From assembly GCF_030815415.1 (NCBI RefSeq), contig NZ_JAUSWW010000001.1, positions 5,022,001 through 5,086,000 on the forward strand: a DNA stretch of 64,000 nucleotides, given 5' to 3'. The position numbers and the translations under genes were made by a program. Positions within the stretch are counted from its first letter, which is position 1, and every line of letters starts with the position of its first letter. The notes beneath the pieces were generated by a model, which had not been told where the DNA came from, did not search any database, and worked only from the letters and a program-made list of their open reading frames with translations. The DNA comes from Streptomyces canus (GTDB taxonomy: Bacteria; Actinomycetota; Actinomycetes; Streptomycetales; Streptomycetaceae). Below are positions 47,930 to 57,320 of the stretch, one piece after another.

Positions 47930-48901
47930 TTACAGGCCGCCCTCCGACATTCCGTGCACGGCCGGCACCGTCCCCAGCCGTCCCTTCTGGAAGTCGTCGA
48001 AAGCCTGCTGGAGTTCCTCACGGGTGTTCATGACGAACGGCCCGTAGTGCGCCATCGGCTCACGGATCGGCTGTCCACCGAGCAGCACGACCTCAAGATC
48101 CGGCGTATGCGAGTCCTGCTTCTCGTCCGCGCGGACGGTCAGGGACCCACCGGCGCCGAAGACCGCGGTCTGGCCCAGGTGGATCGGACGCCGCTCGGCA
48201 CCCACCGACCCCCGGCCGGCGAGGACGTACGCCAGCCCGTTGAAGTCCTCCCGCCACGGGAGCGTGAGCTCCGCACCCGGCGCCAGCGTCGCGTGGACCA
48301 TCGTGATCGGGGTGTGAGTGATACCGGGACCGTCGTGGCCGTCCAGCTCACCGGCGATCACTCGAAGGAGTGCGCCACCGTCGGGGGTTGTCAGCAGCTG
48401 GACATTGCCGCCACGGATGTCCTGGTAGCGCGGGGCCATCATCTTGTCCTTGGCAGGAAGGTTCACCCACAGCTGGAGGCCGTGGAAGAGACCGCCGGAC
48501 ATGACCAGGGACTCCGGCGGCGCCTCGATGTGGAGCAGGCCCGAACCGGCGGTCATCCACTGGGTGTCGCCGTTGGTGATGGTGCCGCCGCCACCCTGGC
48601 TGTCCTGGTGGTCGAAGACGCCGTCGATGATGTAGGTGACGGTCTCGAAGCCACGGTGCGGGTGCCAGGGGGTGCCCTTCGGCTCCCCAGGCGCGTAATC
48701 AACCTCCCCCATCTGATCCATCATGATGAACGGATCCAGCTGCCGGTAATGGATCCCGGCGAACGCACGGCGCACCGGAAAGCCCTCACCCTCGAAACCG
48801 CTCGGCGCGGTCGTGACGCCGAGCACGGGACGGGCCACGGCGTCGGCCGGGGCGGCCACGCGGGGGAGCGTCAGCGGGTTCTCCACGGTCACTGCGGGCA
48901 T
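47930..48901 (-). CDS. Pirin-family bicupin protein
   Basis: A 323-residue metal-binding bicupin. The N-terminal cupin has the pirin signature GTPWHPHRGFETVTYIIDG and FDHQDSQGG, with three His and one Glu as metal ligands, plus LLHIEAPPE. PAKDKMMAPRYQDI and the second cupin (PWREDFNGLAYVLAGRGSVG) follow. Pirins act as redox sensors or quercetinase-like dioxygenases. ATG 48901 has the strong AAGGAGG. The promoter region (48925-48946) contains TAAACT and a partly symmetrical TAGTTGAGCATTGAACTT that could be a MarR-type operator. Confidence 0.93.
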   Translation of the reverse strand: MPAVTVENPLTLPRVAAPADAVARPVLGVTTAPSGFEGEGFPVRRAFAGIHYRQLDPFIMMDQMGEVDYAPGEPKGTPWHPHRGFETVTYIIDGVFDHQDSQGGGGTITNGDTQWMTAGSGLLHIEAPPESLVMSGGLFHGLQLWVNLPAKDKMMAPRYQDIRGGNVQLLTTPDGGALLRVIAGELDGHDGPGITHTPITMVHATLAPGAELTLPWREDFNGLAYVLAGRGSVGAERRPIHLGQTAVFGAGGSLTVRADEKQDSHTPDLEVVLLGGQPIREPMAHYGPFVMNTREELQQAFDDFQKGRLGTVPAVHGMSEGGL

Positions 48902-48992
48902 GTCGGTACCTCCTTGGTGCGTCCAGTTTAGTTGAGCATTGAACTTCCTGCCACCCCTAACCATGAGGTCCGCAGGCACATTCCCGCCGCCG

Positions 48993-49825
48993 TCAACGGA
49001 ACAGGGCCTCCACCCCGACGCCCATCGCCCACAGGCCCGCCGACACCGTGGCCAGCCCGAGGACCAGGCGGAACAGACCGAGGGCAAGGTGCCCGGCGGT
49101 ACCGTGCCCGACCTTGGGGGTGCCCTCCGGATCCTCGGGGTCGTACAGGATGTCGACCTCGTCCGCCCCGCCCTCGCGACCGCTGCGCGTACGCGTCTTC
49201 CCGAGGGCGTCGACGTACTCGTACGTGTGATGCGTGACGGCGTCCTCGCCGGTCCCGACCTCGTACGACCGCTCGCGCCGCCCCTCCACCGTGATCCCCC
49301 GGCGGCGCAGCACGACAGCCCCCCGCACCGTGCGCACGCCGCCCGGCAGGACGGTGCTCCCGGCGCCCGTCAGCACCGGACCGGCCAGCCAGAAGACGAC
49401 GGCCCGCTCCCCCGCACCGCGGTTCACCAGCACCACGGCGACCAGCCGATAAGCGAGGACCAGCGCGCCGAGGATCGCGTATCCCAGGTGCGGGCCGGGC
49501 CTTCGACCGGCTCCGCCGACACCTCCGGGCGCGGCTCGTCGGCGTCGCGCACGGGCAGCGCGCGGCGTACCGCCTCGGCGAACGCCCGTACGGCAGGTGC
49601 GCTGCGGGAGGTGACGGAGTGGGTCACCGAATCGGTGGGTGTCGTGGCCACGACGACCGTGAGCACGCGGCCTCCGGGGCCGGTCGCGTCGACGCGGGCG
49701 ATCGCCGCGACGGGGATCCGGTGGCGTACGCCACCGGTCTCCAGCAGCACGACGCCCGCTCGGAGGCGGGCAACAGAACGCCGCCGACCGTGCAGGACCA
49801 GCAGCGATGTGTCGATCTCGATCAC
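48993..49825 (-). pseudogene. Frameshifted gene for a two-helix membrane protein
   Basis: The N-terminal half (GTG 49825: VIEIDTSLLVLHGRRRSVAR, VLLETGGVRHRIPVAAIARV, VRAFAEAVRRALPVRDADEP) is open until about 49500. The C-terminal half continues in another frame: HLGYAILGALVLAYRLVAVV (membrane helix), VNRGAGERAVVFWLAG, ADEVDILYDPEDPEGTPKVG, LGLFRLVLGLATVSAGLWAM (second helix), ending 48993. The second part has no start codon of its own before the helix, which shows it belongs to the first. DUF3592-like character. One base is missing or extra in a GC-rich run near 49490-49510, so error and real mutation are both possible. Confidence 0.68.
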
Positions 49826-49893
49826 GCGGGCACAGCAGGCGAGCCCGGCGCCCGGACGTAGCGGTTCAGTCGGAGCGGTCGTGGATCCGGCAC

Positions 49894-50358
49894 TCAGCCG
49901 TACATCCGGCGCATCGCGAACTCGACCATCTGCTCCACGGCCTTCGCGTCGAAGACCATCCGGTGCTCGCCCTCCATGTCGAGGACGAAGCCGTAGCCGG
50001 TGGGCAGCAGGTCGATCACCTCCGCCCCCGTGATCACGAAGTACTTGGACTCCTTGCCCGCGTACCGGCGCAGTTCCTTGAGCGAGGTGAACATCGGGAT
50101 CACCGGCTGCTGGGTGTTGTGCAGGGCGAGGAATCCGGGGTTGTCGCCGCGCGGGCAGTACACCTTGGACGTGGCGAAGACCTGCTGGAAGTCCTCCGCG
50201 GCCAGCTGGCCCGTGGTGAAGGCCCGCACGGCGTCCGCGAGGGACGGCGGGGACGGCTCGGGATACAGCGGCGGCTGCTGGCCGTACCCGCCCGGCATCT
50301 GCTGCTGTGGCGTGGCGTACTGCTGCTGCGTACCCGCGCTCTGGTCGTAGCCGTACAT
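49894..50358 (-). CDS. SseB-family protein
   Basis: A 154-residue soluble protein. A Gln/Tyr/Pro-rich start (MYGYDQSAGTQQQYATPQQQ) precedes the SseB N-terminal domain (LADAVRAFTTGQLAAEDFQQ, VFATSKVYCPRGDNPGFLAL, VIPMFTSLKELRRYAGKESK, VIDLLPTGYGFVLDMEGEHR). In Streptomyces such proteins are often found next to type VII secretion or cell-wall genes, but none are here. ATG 50358 is preceded by TACTCT at 7 nt, another leaderless arrangement, without a ribosome-binding site. Confidence 0.87.
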   Translation of the reverse strand: MYGYDQSAGTQQQYATPQQQMPGGYGQQPPLYPEPSPPSLADAVRAFTTGQLAAEDFQQVFATSKVYCPRGDNPGFLALHNTQQPVIPMFTSLKELRRYAGKESKYFVITGAEVIDLLPTGYGFVLDMEGEHRMVFDAKAVEQMVEFAMRRMYG

Positions 50359-50525
50359 GGGCGCAAGAGTACCGATCGGGGCGGGGGCGCGGGCGGCAAT
50401 GGGGGCCGGGCAGACCGACAGCGGCTTGACAGGCGGTGGCCGTGGTTTCCGGCGGCCGCCCCTCGTAGCGTCTGTAGTGCCGAGGGGAGCGGCACGGACA
50501 GCGGCCCACCACCAAGAGGACAGCC

Positions 50526-51365
50526 ATGCGCGGACACCACGACGACGCAGCTCACGAGCACGACGGAGGACTCGCCCACGACCTTCCCGTCCTCGCCCGC
50601 CGACGGATGATCCGGCTGATGGCGGGAGCGAGCCTGGTACCGCTGGTCGGCTGTTCCGCGGACAACGACTCCACCGCGTCCGCCTCTTCCTCTTCCTCAT
50701 CCTCTGCTACGGCCGGCTCGTCGTCCTCCTCGGAATGCGCCACCATTCCCGAGGAGACCGCCGGGCCCTACCCCGGCGACGGATCGAACGGTGTGAACGT
50801 CCTCAGGGAGAGCGGTGTCGTCCGCAGCGACATCCGCACGAGCTTCGGCGACTCCGCGGGCGGCACCGCCGAGGGGGTGCCCCTGACGTTCACGCTGACG
50901 GTCGTGGACGCCGCCTCCGGCTGCGGGACCCCGAGAGCGGGCGCCGCGGTCTACGTCTGGCACTGCGACCGCGAAGGGAACTACTCCCTGTACACCGAGG
51001 GCGTCACGGACGAAAACTATCTGCGGGGTGTGCAGGAGACCGACGACAAGGGGCAGGTCACCTTCACCAGCATCTTCCCGGGCTGCTACACCGGCCGCTG
51101 GCCGCACGTCCACTTCGAGGTCTACGCCGACCTGGAGGACGCGACCGCGGCCACCTCCATCACCAACACCTCGCAGCTCGCGTTCCCCAAGGACGTCTGC
51201 GACACGGTGTACGCAACGGACGGCTACAGCGAGAGTGTGTCCAACCTCGGTCGGCTCTCCATCGAGACGGACATGGTTTTCAGTGATGGGTACGACCAGC
51301 AGATGGCGGCCGTCACCGGAAGTGTCGAGAAGGGTTACACCGCCACCCTCACGATTCCGGTGTGA
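50526..51365 (+). CDS. Exported intradiol ring-cleavage dioxygenase
   Basis: A 279-residue catechol-dioxygenase-like protein. The N-terminus has a Tat/lipoprotein character (VLARRRMIRLMAGASLVPLV, then GCSADN: probable lipobox Cys). A Ser-rich linker (about 50-70) follows. The iron ligands are Tyr in HCDREGNYSLY, Tyr in FPGCYTGRWPHVHFEVY, and the two His in that segment. ETAGPYPGDGSNGVNVL is the conserved entry strand. ATG 50526 has AGAGGAC. It is related to, but not a close copy of, the enzyme at 41137; it ends with TLTIPV. Confidence 0.92.
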   Translation: MRGHHDDAAHEHDGGLAHDLPVLARRRMIRLMAGASLVPLVGCSADNDSTASASSSSSSSATAGSSSSSECATIPEETAGPYPGDGSNGVNVLRESGVVRSDIRTSFGDSAGGTAEGVPLTFTLTVVDAASGCGTPRAGAAVYVWHCDREGNYSLYTEGVTDENYLRGVQETDDKGQVTFTSIFPGCYTGRWPHVHFEVYADLEDATAATSITNTSQLAFPKDVCDTVYATDGYSESVSNLGRLSIETDMVFSDGYDQQMAAVTGSVEKGYTATLTIPV

Positions 51366-51400
51366 ACCGTCACAGATGACTGGATCAGGGTTGCGGTTTA

Positions 51401-51414
51401 TTACCGGCGGGTAG
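51401..51414. promoter_or_regulatory. Palindromic operator in the acyl-CoA dehydrogenase promoter
   Basis: TTACCGGCGGGTAG has an inner TACC-GGCG-GGTA inverted repeat. It lies 85 nt before the ATG and overlaps TAGCAT (51412-51417), a possible -10. TTAC..GTAA-type palindromes are used by TetR regulators of fatty-acid genes in actinobacteria (recalled). The regulator is not in this window. Confidence 0.5.
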
Positions 51415-51498
51415 CATCATCGTATCGAAGCTACTTGTTGGTACGTGAACTAGCGCGAGGATCCAGTCCCTCGCCCGTCTCTCTACGGAGCCGTCGCC

Positions 51499-53325
51499 AT
51501 GGGGCACTACAAGTCGCATCTCCGCGACATCGAGTTCAACCTCTTCGAGGTCCTCGGCCGGGACAAGCTGTACGGCACGGGTCCCTTCGAGGAGATGGAC
51601 GTCGAGACCGCGAAGAGCATCCTCGACGAGATGACCCGTCTCGCCGAGAACGACCTGGCGGAGTCCTTCGCCGACGCCGACCGCAACCCGCCGGTCTTCG
51701 ATCCGGAGACCAACACCGCGCCGGTCCCGGCGTCCTTCAAGAAGAGCTACAAGGCCTTCATGGACTCCGAGTACTGGCGTCTGGGTCTCCCGGAGGCCAT
51801 CGGCGGCACCACCGCCCCGCCGTCCCTGATCTGGTCGTACGCGGAGCTGATCCTGGGCGCGAACCCGGCCGTGTGGATGTACTCCTCCGGCCCGGCGTTC
51901 GCCGGGATCCTCTACGACGAGGGCAACGACGTACAGAAGAAGATCGCCCAGATCGCCGTGGAGAAGACCTGGGGTTCGACCATGGTGCTGACCGAGCCCG
52001 ACGCGGGCTCCGACGTCGGCGCCGGCCGCACCAAGGCGGTCCAGCAGGAGGACGGCTCCTGGCACATCGAGGGCGTCAAGCGCTTCATCACGTCCGGTGA
52101 GCACGACATGGAGGAGAACATCCTCCACTACGTCCTCGCCCGCCCCGAGGGCCACGGCCCCGGCACCAAGGGCCTGTCCCTCTTCATGGTCCCGAAGTAC
52201 CTCTTCGACTTCGAGACCGGCGAGCTGGGCGAGCGCAACGGCGTCTACGCCACCAACGTCGAGCACAAGATGGGCCTGAAGGCCTCCAACACCTGCGAGA
52301 TGACCTTCGGCGACCAGCACCCCGCCAAGGGCTGGCTGATCGGCGACAAGCACGACGGCATCCGCCAGATGTTCCGCATCATCGAGTTCGCCCGCATGAT
52401 GGTCGGCACGAAGGCGATCTCCACCCTGTCGACGGGCTACCTGAACGCGCTGGAGTACGCCAAGGAGCGCGTCCAGGGTTCCGACCTCGCCGCCTTCGGC
52501 GACAAGACCGCGCCCAAGGTCACCATCACCCACCACCCCGACGTACGCCGCTCGCTCATGACGCAGAAGGCGTACGCGGAGGGCATGCGCGCCCTCGTCC
52601 TCTACACCGCCTCCATCCAGGACGCGATCGCCGTCAAGGAGGCCGCGGGCGAGGACGCCAAGGCCGAGCACGCGCTCAACGACCTGCTCCTGCCGATCGT
52701 GAAGGGCTACGGCTCCGAGAAGGGCTACGAGCAGCTCGCCCAGTCGCTCCAGACCTTCGGCGGCTCCGGGTTCCTCCAGGAGTACCCGATCGAGCAGTAC
52801 ATCCGCGACGCCAAGATCGACACCCTGTACGAGGGCACCACGGCCATCCAGGGCCAGGACTTCTTCTTCCGGAAGATCGTCCGCAACCAGGGCGCGGCTC
52901 TGAACGGTCTCGCCGAGGACATCAAGAAGTTCCTGGCGCTCGGCACGGGCGGCGAGGACCTCGCGGGCGCCCGCGAGCACCTGGCCAAGGCGGCCGTCGA
53001 GCTGGAGGCCATCGTCGGTCTGATGCTGACCGACCTCGCGGCCACCGAGCAGGACGTCAAGAACATCTACAAGGTGGGCCTGAACACCACCCGCCTGCTC
53101 ATGGCCTCCGGCGACGTCGTCGTCGGCTACCTGCTCCTCAAGGGCGCCGCGGTCGCCGCCGAGAAGCTGGAGACGGCCTCCGCCAAGGACAAGGCGTTCT
53201 ACACCGGCAAGATCGCGGCGGCGAAGTTCTTCGCGGCCAACGTCCTGCCCGGCGTCACCGGCGCCCGCAAACTCGCCCAGGGCGTCGAGCTCGAGCTGAT
53301 GGAGCTGGACGAGGCCGCGTTCTAG
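51499..53325 (+). CDS. Acyl-CoA dehydrogenase
   Basis: FAD enzyme introducing the alpha-beta double bond of acyl-CoAs in beta-oxidation. The 608-residue length is the long FadE5-like type with an N-terminal extension (MGHYKSHLRDIEFNLFEVLG). Recognisable segments are WRLGLPEAIGGTTAPPSLIW, MVLTEPDAGSDVGAGRTKAV, WHIEGVKRFITSGEHD, LKASNTCEMTFGD and IDTLYEGTTAIQGQDFFFR, with the catalytic Glu in YEGTTAIQ. ATG 51499 follows a palindromic operator. Probable single-gene unit with a downstream terminator. Confidence 0.95.
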   Translation: MGHYKSHLRDIEFNLFEVLGRDKLYGTGPFEEMDVETAKSILDEMTRLAENDLAESFADADRNPPVFDPETNTAPVPASFKKSYKAFMDSEYWRLGLPEAIGGTTAPPSLIWSYAELILGANPAVWMYSSGPAFAGILYDEGNDVQKKIAQIAVEKTWGSTMVLTEPDAGSDVGAGRTKAVQQEDGSWHIEGVKRFITSGEHDMEENILHYVLARPEGHGPGTKGLSLFMVPKYLFDFETGELGERNGVYATNVEHKMGLKASNTCEMTFGDQHPAKGWLIGDKHDGIRQMFRIIEFARMMVGTKAISTLSTGYLNALEYAKERVQGSDLAAFGDKTAPKVTITHHPDVRRSLMTQKAYAEGMRALVLYTASIQDAIAVKEAAGEDAKAEHALNDLLLPIVKGYGSEKGYEQLAQSLQTFGGSGFLQEYPIEQYIRDAKIDTLYEGTTAIQGQDFFFRKIVRNQGAALNGLAEDIKKFLALGTGGEDLAGAREHLAKAAVELEAIVGLMLTDLAATEQDVKNIYKVGLNTTRLLMASGDVVVGYLLLKGAAVAAEKLETASAKDKAFYTGKIAAAKFFAANVLPGVTGARKLAQGVELELMELDEAAF

Positions 53326-53350
53326 GACACACCCGCACAGCTCTCCCGAG

Positions 53351-53377
53351 GGCCCGCTCCCATCATCGGAGCGGGCC
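53351..53377 (+). terminator. Terminator after the acyl-CoA dehydrogenase
   Basis: GGCCCGCTCC, loop CATCATC, GGAGCGGGCC then TTCGT: a 10-bp perfect stem 25 nt after the stop. Confidence 0.85.
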
Positions 53378-53402
53378 TTCGTACGTCGTTAAGGTGAACC
53401 CC

Positions 53403-54698
53403 ATGAGCGAACCCTCCCGCTTCGACCGCGGTCACACCGACGACCTCATGTCCTTCCTGGCTGCCGCCCCCTCGCCGTACCACGCCGTGGCGAACGCCGC
53501 CGAGCGACTGGAGAAGGCGGGCTTCAGGCAGGTCGCGGAGACGGACGCCTGGGACGGGACGACCGGCGGCAAGTACGTGCTGCGCGGCGGCGCGATCGTG
53601 GCCTGGTACGTCCCCGAGGGCGCCGAGCCGCACACGCCGTTCCGGATCGTCGGCTCGCACACCGACTCCCCCAACCTGCGGGTCAAGCCGCTGCCGGACG
53701 CCGGGGCGCACGGCTGGCGCCAGGTCGCCGTGGAGATCTACGGCGGACCGCTGCTGAACTCCTGGCTCGACCGCGACCTGGGCCTGGCCGGCCGGCTGAC
53801 CCTGCGGGACGGCTCGACGCGGCTGGTCAACGTCGGCCGGCCGCTGCTGCGGGTCCCGCAGCTCGCCGTCCACCTGGACCGTTCGGTGTCGACGGAGGGC
53901 CTCAAGCTCGACAAGCAGCGGCATCTCCAGCCCATCTGGGGGCTCGGCGACGACATCCGCGAGGGTGACCTCATCGGCTTCCTGGAGGAGGAGAACGGGC
54001 TCCCGGCGGGCGAGGTGACCGGCTGGGACCTGATGGTGCACTCCGTGGAGCCCCCGGCCTACCTGGGCCGCGACAAGGAGCTGGTGGCCGGCCCGCGCAT
54101 GGACAACCTGCTGTCCGTGCACGCCGAGGTCGCCGCGCTGAGCGCCGTCGCCACCGGCTCGGCCCTGTCCCACATCCCCGTACTCGCCGCCTTCGACCAC
54201 GAGGAGAACGGCTCGCAGTCGGACACCGGCGCGGACGGGCCGCTGCTCGGCAGTGTGCTGGAGCGTTCGGTGTTCGCGCGCGGAGGGTCCTACGAGGACC
54301 GGGCGCGCGCCTTCGCCGGCACGGTCTGTCTGTCCTCCGACACGGGCCACGCGATCCACCCCAACTACGCGGAGCGCCACGACCCCACGCACCACCCGCG
54401 GGTCAACCGCGGCCCGATCCTCAAGGTCAACGTCAACAACCGCTACGCCACGGACGGTTCGGGCCGCGCGGTCTTCGCCGCCGCCTGCGAGAAGGCCGGA
54501 GTCCCCTTCCAGTCCTTCGTCTCCAACAACTCCATGCCCTGCGGCACCACGATCGGCCCCATCACGGCGGCCCGGCACGGCATCAAGACCGTCGACATCG
54601 GCGTCGCCATCCTGTCGATGCACAGCGCCCGCGAGCTGTGCGGCGCGGACGACCCGCATCTGCTGGCGAACGCGCTGGTGGCGTTCCTGGAGGGATAG
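53403..54698 (+). CDS. apeB: M18-family aspartyl aminopeptidase
   Basis: Zinc aminopeptidase releasing N-terminal Asp or Glu. The 431-residue length is normal. Metal and catalytic motifs: RIVGSHTDSPNLRVKP, GPRMDNLLSVHAEVAAL, AAFDHEENGSQSDTGADGPL, and IGVAILSMHSARELCG. The dimer-domain His segment SSDTGHAIHPNYAERHDPTH is also conserved. ATG 53403 has AAGGTGA 5 nt upstream; an upstream GTG (53394) is less likely. Cytoplasmic housekeeping peptide turnover. Confidence 0.95.
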   Translation: MSEPSRFDRGHTDDLMSFLAAAPSPYHAVANAAERLEKAGFRQVAETDAWDGTTGGKYVLRGGAIVAWYVPEGAEPHTPFRIVGSHTDSPNLRVKPLPDAGAHGWRQVAVEIYGGPLLNSWLDRDLGLAGRLTLRDGSTRLVNVGRPLLRVPQLAVHLDRSVSTEGLKLDKQRHLQPIWGLGDDIREGDLIGFLEEENGLPAGEVTGWDLMVHSVEPPAYLGRDKELVAGPRMDNLLSVHAEVAALSAVATGSALSHIPVLAAFDHEENGSQSDTGADGPLLGSVLERSVFARGGSYEDRARAFAGTVCLSSDTGHAIHPNYAERHDPTHHPRVNRGPILKVNVNNRYATDGSGRAVFAAACEKAGVPFQSFVSNNSMPCGTTIGPITAARHGIKTVDIGVAILSMHSARELCGADDPHLLANALVAFLEG

Positions 54699-54776
54699 CG
54701 AGACACAGCGAGGGATAGCCCCCGCAAGGCCGGGTACCCGCCTGCAACCGGAACCACCGGACAGGGAGGCGACACT

Positions 54777-55016
54777 ATGGGCCTCGGCGGATGCATCATC
54801 CTCATCGCCGCGGGAGCCATTCTCACGTTCGCGACCGACTGGGATATGCAGGGAGTCAATCTCGACCTGGTCGGCGTCATCTTCATGATCGTCGGCCTGA
54901 TCGGCGTCAGCACGTTCAGCAGCATCGCCCGGCGCAGGCGGGTGGTCGTACCGCCGCCCACGACGACCGTGGTCGAGGACGACCACCACCGGCGCGGGGG
55001 CGGCTACAGCGCCTGA
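54777..55016 (+). CDS. Small two-helix membrane protein (DUF6458-like)
   Basis: A 79-residue protein with two membrane helices (CIILIAAGAILTFATDW and VNLDLVGVIFMIVGLIGVST), a basic turn RRRR and a charged tail (VVEDDHHRRGGGYSA). The pattern matches a small actinobacterial membrane family whose function is unknown. A GGGAGG site precedes ATG 54777. Its last codons overlap the convergent NHL/thioredoxin gene by 13 nt. Confidence 0.85.
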   Translation: MGLGGCIILIAAGAILTFATDWDMQGVNLDLVGVIFMIVGLIGVSTFSSIARRRRVVVPPPTTTVVEDDHHRRGGGYSA

Positions 55017-56833
55017 TCGTCCATACCGGCCAGCACGAGGGGCAGCCGGTCCGTACCGCCCTCGGCGAGACGGACCGGCACACCCCAGTCCTGCTGGTGG
55101 ACATGGCAGGCGGGGTATGCGTTGCGAGGGTCGTCGTCGCAGGAGGCGGCCATCGCGGAGACATGCAGCACCCCTTCGGCGACCGCCGGATCGAGGTGCA
55201 GGGTGCGGGAGAGCTCGGTGCCCGCGCCATCGCCCTCGACGAGCAGTCCGGGCGGGGTGGCGGAGATCAGCAGCCGGGTCGAGGGACCGTAGCGGGTGTC
55301 GAGCTTCTGTCCCGCCGGAGCCTGGAAGACCACGTCCAACCGCAGCCTGCCCGGGGCGACTTCGGTGGCGGCGCGCGGGGTGCGATGGGCGACCGACTCC
55401 ATCCGTACGGCCTCCTCCGGGAGCCGCAGCCGGGTGAGCCGGTGCCGGGCCGACTCGACGACCACGAGGTCGTCCCCGACGAGAACGGCGCCGCTGGGCT
55501 CGCGCAGATCCGTGGCCAGGGTGGTGACTTCGCCCGTCGCCGGGTCGTAGCGGCGCAGGGCGTGGTTGTACGTGTCGCTGACCGCGACCGAGCCGTCGGG
55601 CAGCGCGGTGACCCCCAACGGGTGCTGGAGCAGAGCCTGTCCGGTGGCGCCGTCGCGGTGTCCGAAGTCGAAGAGCCCGGTGCCGACGGCGGTGTGGACG
55701 GTGCCGTCGGTGTCCACCCAGCGCAGGGCTGACGTCTCGGAGTCGGCGACCCAGAGCCGCTCGGGGGTGGCGCCGAGCCCGGAGGGCTGGGCGAACCAGG
55801 CCTCGGCGGCGGGGCCGTCGACCAGGCCCTCGTTGGTGGTGCCGGCCGCGACCGCGACCGTTTTGTCGGCCGGGTCGTACGTCCACAGCTGGTGGATGCC
55901 GGCCATGGCGATCCACACCTTGCCGTGCCACCAGGCCACGTCCCAGGGGGAGGAGAGGTTGACCTCGCGCGCCGGTCCCGAGGTGTCGTCGCCCCGCATC
56001 CACGGGTGGCCGGTGCCGGCCAGGGTGGTGGTGCGGCCCGACTCCGGGTCATAGCGGCGCAGGGTGTGGTTCACGGTGTCGGCGACGACCACGGAGCCGT
56101 CGGGCAGCAGCGCCAGGCCCTGCGGCTCGTTGAACCGCGAGCGGACCGACGTACTGTCCGTCATCCCCCGGTGGTCGCCCTGGCCGATCCGCCGCACCAC
56201 GGTCTCCGCGTCGGGCGCCAGCTCCACCAGCTGATGCCGGGTGGTGTCACTGACCAGGAGGTTCCCCGAGGGCAGCAGCACCGCCTTCCCCGGGAACCGC
56301 AGCACGGTCGCCTCCGGCTCCGGCGCCGCATAGGGTCCGTCCCCCCTCCGCAGCGTGCCCTTCGCCTCGTGCTCGGTCTCCAACTCCCTCACGAGCCGCT
56401 CTATGGCGTGCACATGCCCCTCACCGGCATGCTGCGCGACGACATACCCCTCCGGATCGACCACGACGAGCGTCGGCCAGGCACGCACCGCGTACTGCTG
56501 CCACGTCGCCAGCTCCGGGTCGTCGAGCACGGGATGCTCCACCCCGTACCGCTCGACGGCATCCACGACCGCCGCGTGCTCGGCCTCGTGCACGAACTTC
56601 GGCGAGTGCACCCCGATGACGACGACGGTGTCGGGGTGCTGGTGCTCCAGCTCGCGGAGCTCGTCGATGACGTGCAGGCAGTTGACGCAGCAGAACGTCC
56701 AAAAATCGAGAACGACGATACGTCCCCGCAGGTCGGCGAGGGTGTACTGCTTCCCGCCCGTGTTCAGCCAGCCGCCCTTGCCGACGAGCTCGGGGGCGCG
56801 GACGCGGACACGGCGGGGCGCGGAGTCGCTCAT
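55004..56833 (-). CDS. Thioredoxin-like/NHL-repeat protein (NHLRC2 type)
   Basis: A 609-residue cytoplasmic protein. An N-terminal thioredoxin-like domain (about 15-160) has WTFCCVNCLHVIDEL in place of the classical CxxC, with RAWPTLVVVDPEGYV. A six-bladed NHL propeller (about 180-490: VLLPSGNLLVSDTTRHQLVE, LALLPDGSVVVADTVNHTLR, VTALPDGSVAVSDTYNHALR) and a C-terminal beta domain with the Cys pair CDDDPRNAYPAC follow. It resembles human NHLRC2 in layout; its function in bacteria is not settled. ATG 56833 is used. Confidence 0.92.
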   Translation of the reverse strand: MSDSAPRRVRVRAPELVGKGGWLNTGGKQYTLADLRGRIVVLDFWTFCCVNCLHVIDELRELEHQHPDTVVVIGVHSPKFVHEAEHAAVVDAVERYGVEHPVLDDPELATWQQYAVRAWPTLVVVDPEGYVVAQHAGEGHVHAIERLVRELETEHEAKGTLRRGDGPYAAPEPEATVLRFPGKAVLLPSGNLLVSDTTRHQLVELAPDAETVVRRIGQGDHRGMTDSTSVRSRFNEPQGLALLPDGSVVVADTVNHTLRRYDPESGRTTTLAGTGHPWMRGDDTSGPAREVNLSSPWDVAWWHGKVWIAMAGIHQLWTYDPADKTVAVAAGTTNEGLVDGPAAEAWFAQPSGLGATPERLWVADSETSALRWVDTDGTVHTAVGTGLFDFGHRDGATGQALLQHPLGVTALPDGSVAVSDTYNHALRRYDPATGEVTTLATDLREPSGAVLVGDDLVVVESARHRLTRLRLPEEAVRMESVAHRTPRAATEVAPGRLRLDVVFQAPAGQKLDTRYGPSTRLLISATPPGLLVEGDGAGTELSRTLHLDPAVAEGVLHVSAMAASCDDDPRNAYPACHVHQQDWGVPVRLAEGGTDRLPLVLAGMDDQAL

Positions 56834-56862
56834 GGATCAAGAGTGCCACCCGCCACCGACAG

Positions 56863-57276
56863 TCACCCCAGCGTGTGCCCCGTGGTCGCGTCCACGTGGT
56901 CGGGGACGTCCTCGTGGCGATCGCCGACCGTGAGGGTGCCGGTGGGTTCGAGGAGGAGGATCGACGACGGGACGGGGGCGTACGGCTTGTGTTCCGTGCC
57001 GTGGGGGACGGTGAAGACCGAGCCCTTGGGGAGGACGACGGTGCGTTCGCCGGCCGATTCGCGCAGGGCGATGTGGAGTTCGCCGTCGAGGACGAGGAAG
57101 AACTCGTCGGTGTGGTCGTGGGTGTGCCAGAGGTGTTCGCCCTCGACCTTGGCGACGCGTACGTCGTAGTCGTTGACGGTGGTGACGATGCGGGGGCTCC
57201 ACCGGTCCGTGAAGGACGCGAGGGCCTTTTCGAGGGAGATCGGCTCGGGGAAGACGGGTTCGCTCATGCCCGTCAT
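56863..57276 (-). CDS. Single-domain cupin protein
   Basis: A 137-residue beta-barrel protein. The cupin motif 1 is GEHLWHTHDHTDEFFLVLDG (His, His, Glu ligands) and motif 2 is VLPKGSVFTVPHGTEHKPYA (final His). This full metal set suggests a small-molecule enzyme or binding protein. ATG 57276 is listed; ATG 57267 (MSEPVFPEP) is also possible. It is divergent from the DJ-1/AraC regulator gene (44 nt), a plausible regulator-target pair. Confidence 0.88.
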   Translation of the reverse strand: MTGMSEPVFPEPISLEKALASFTDRWSPRIVTTVNDYDVRVAKVEGEHLWHTHDHTDEFFLVLDGELHIALRESAGERTVVLPKGSVFTVPHGTEHKPYAPVPSSILLLEPTGTLTVGDRHEDVPDHVDATTGHTLG

Positions 57277-57320
57277 CTTCGGCCGTGGCCCGGCACACGC
57301 GCGAGTGCTAGGAATTGCAT

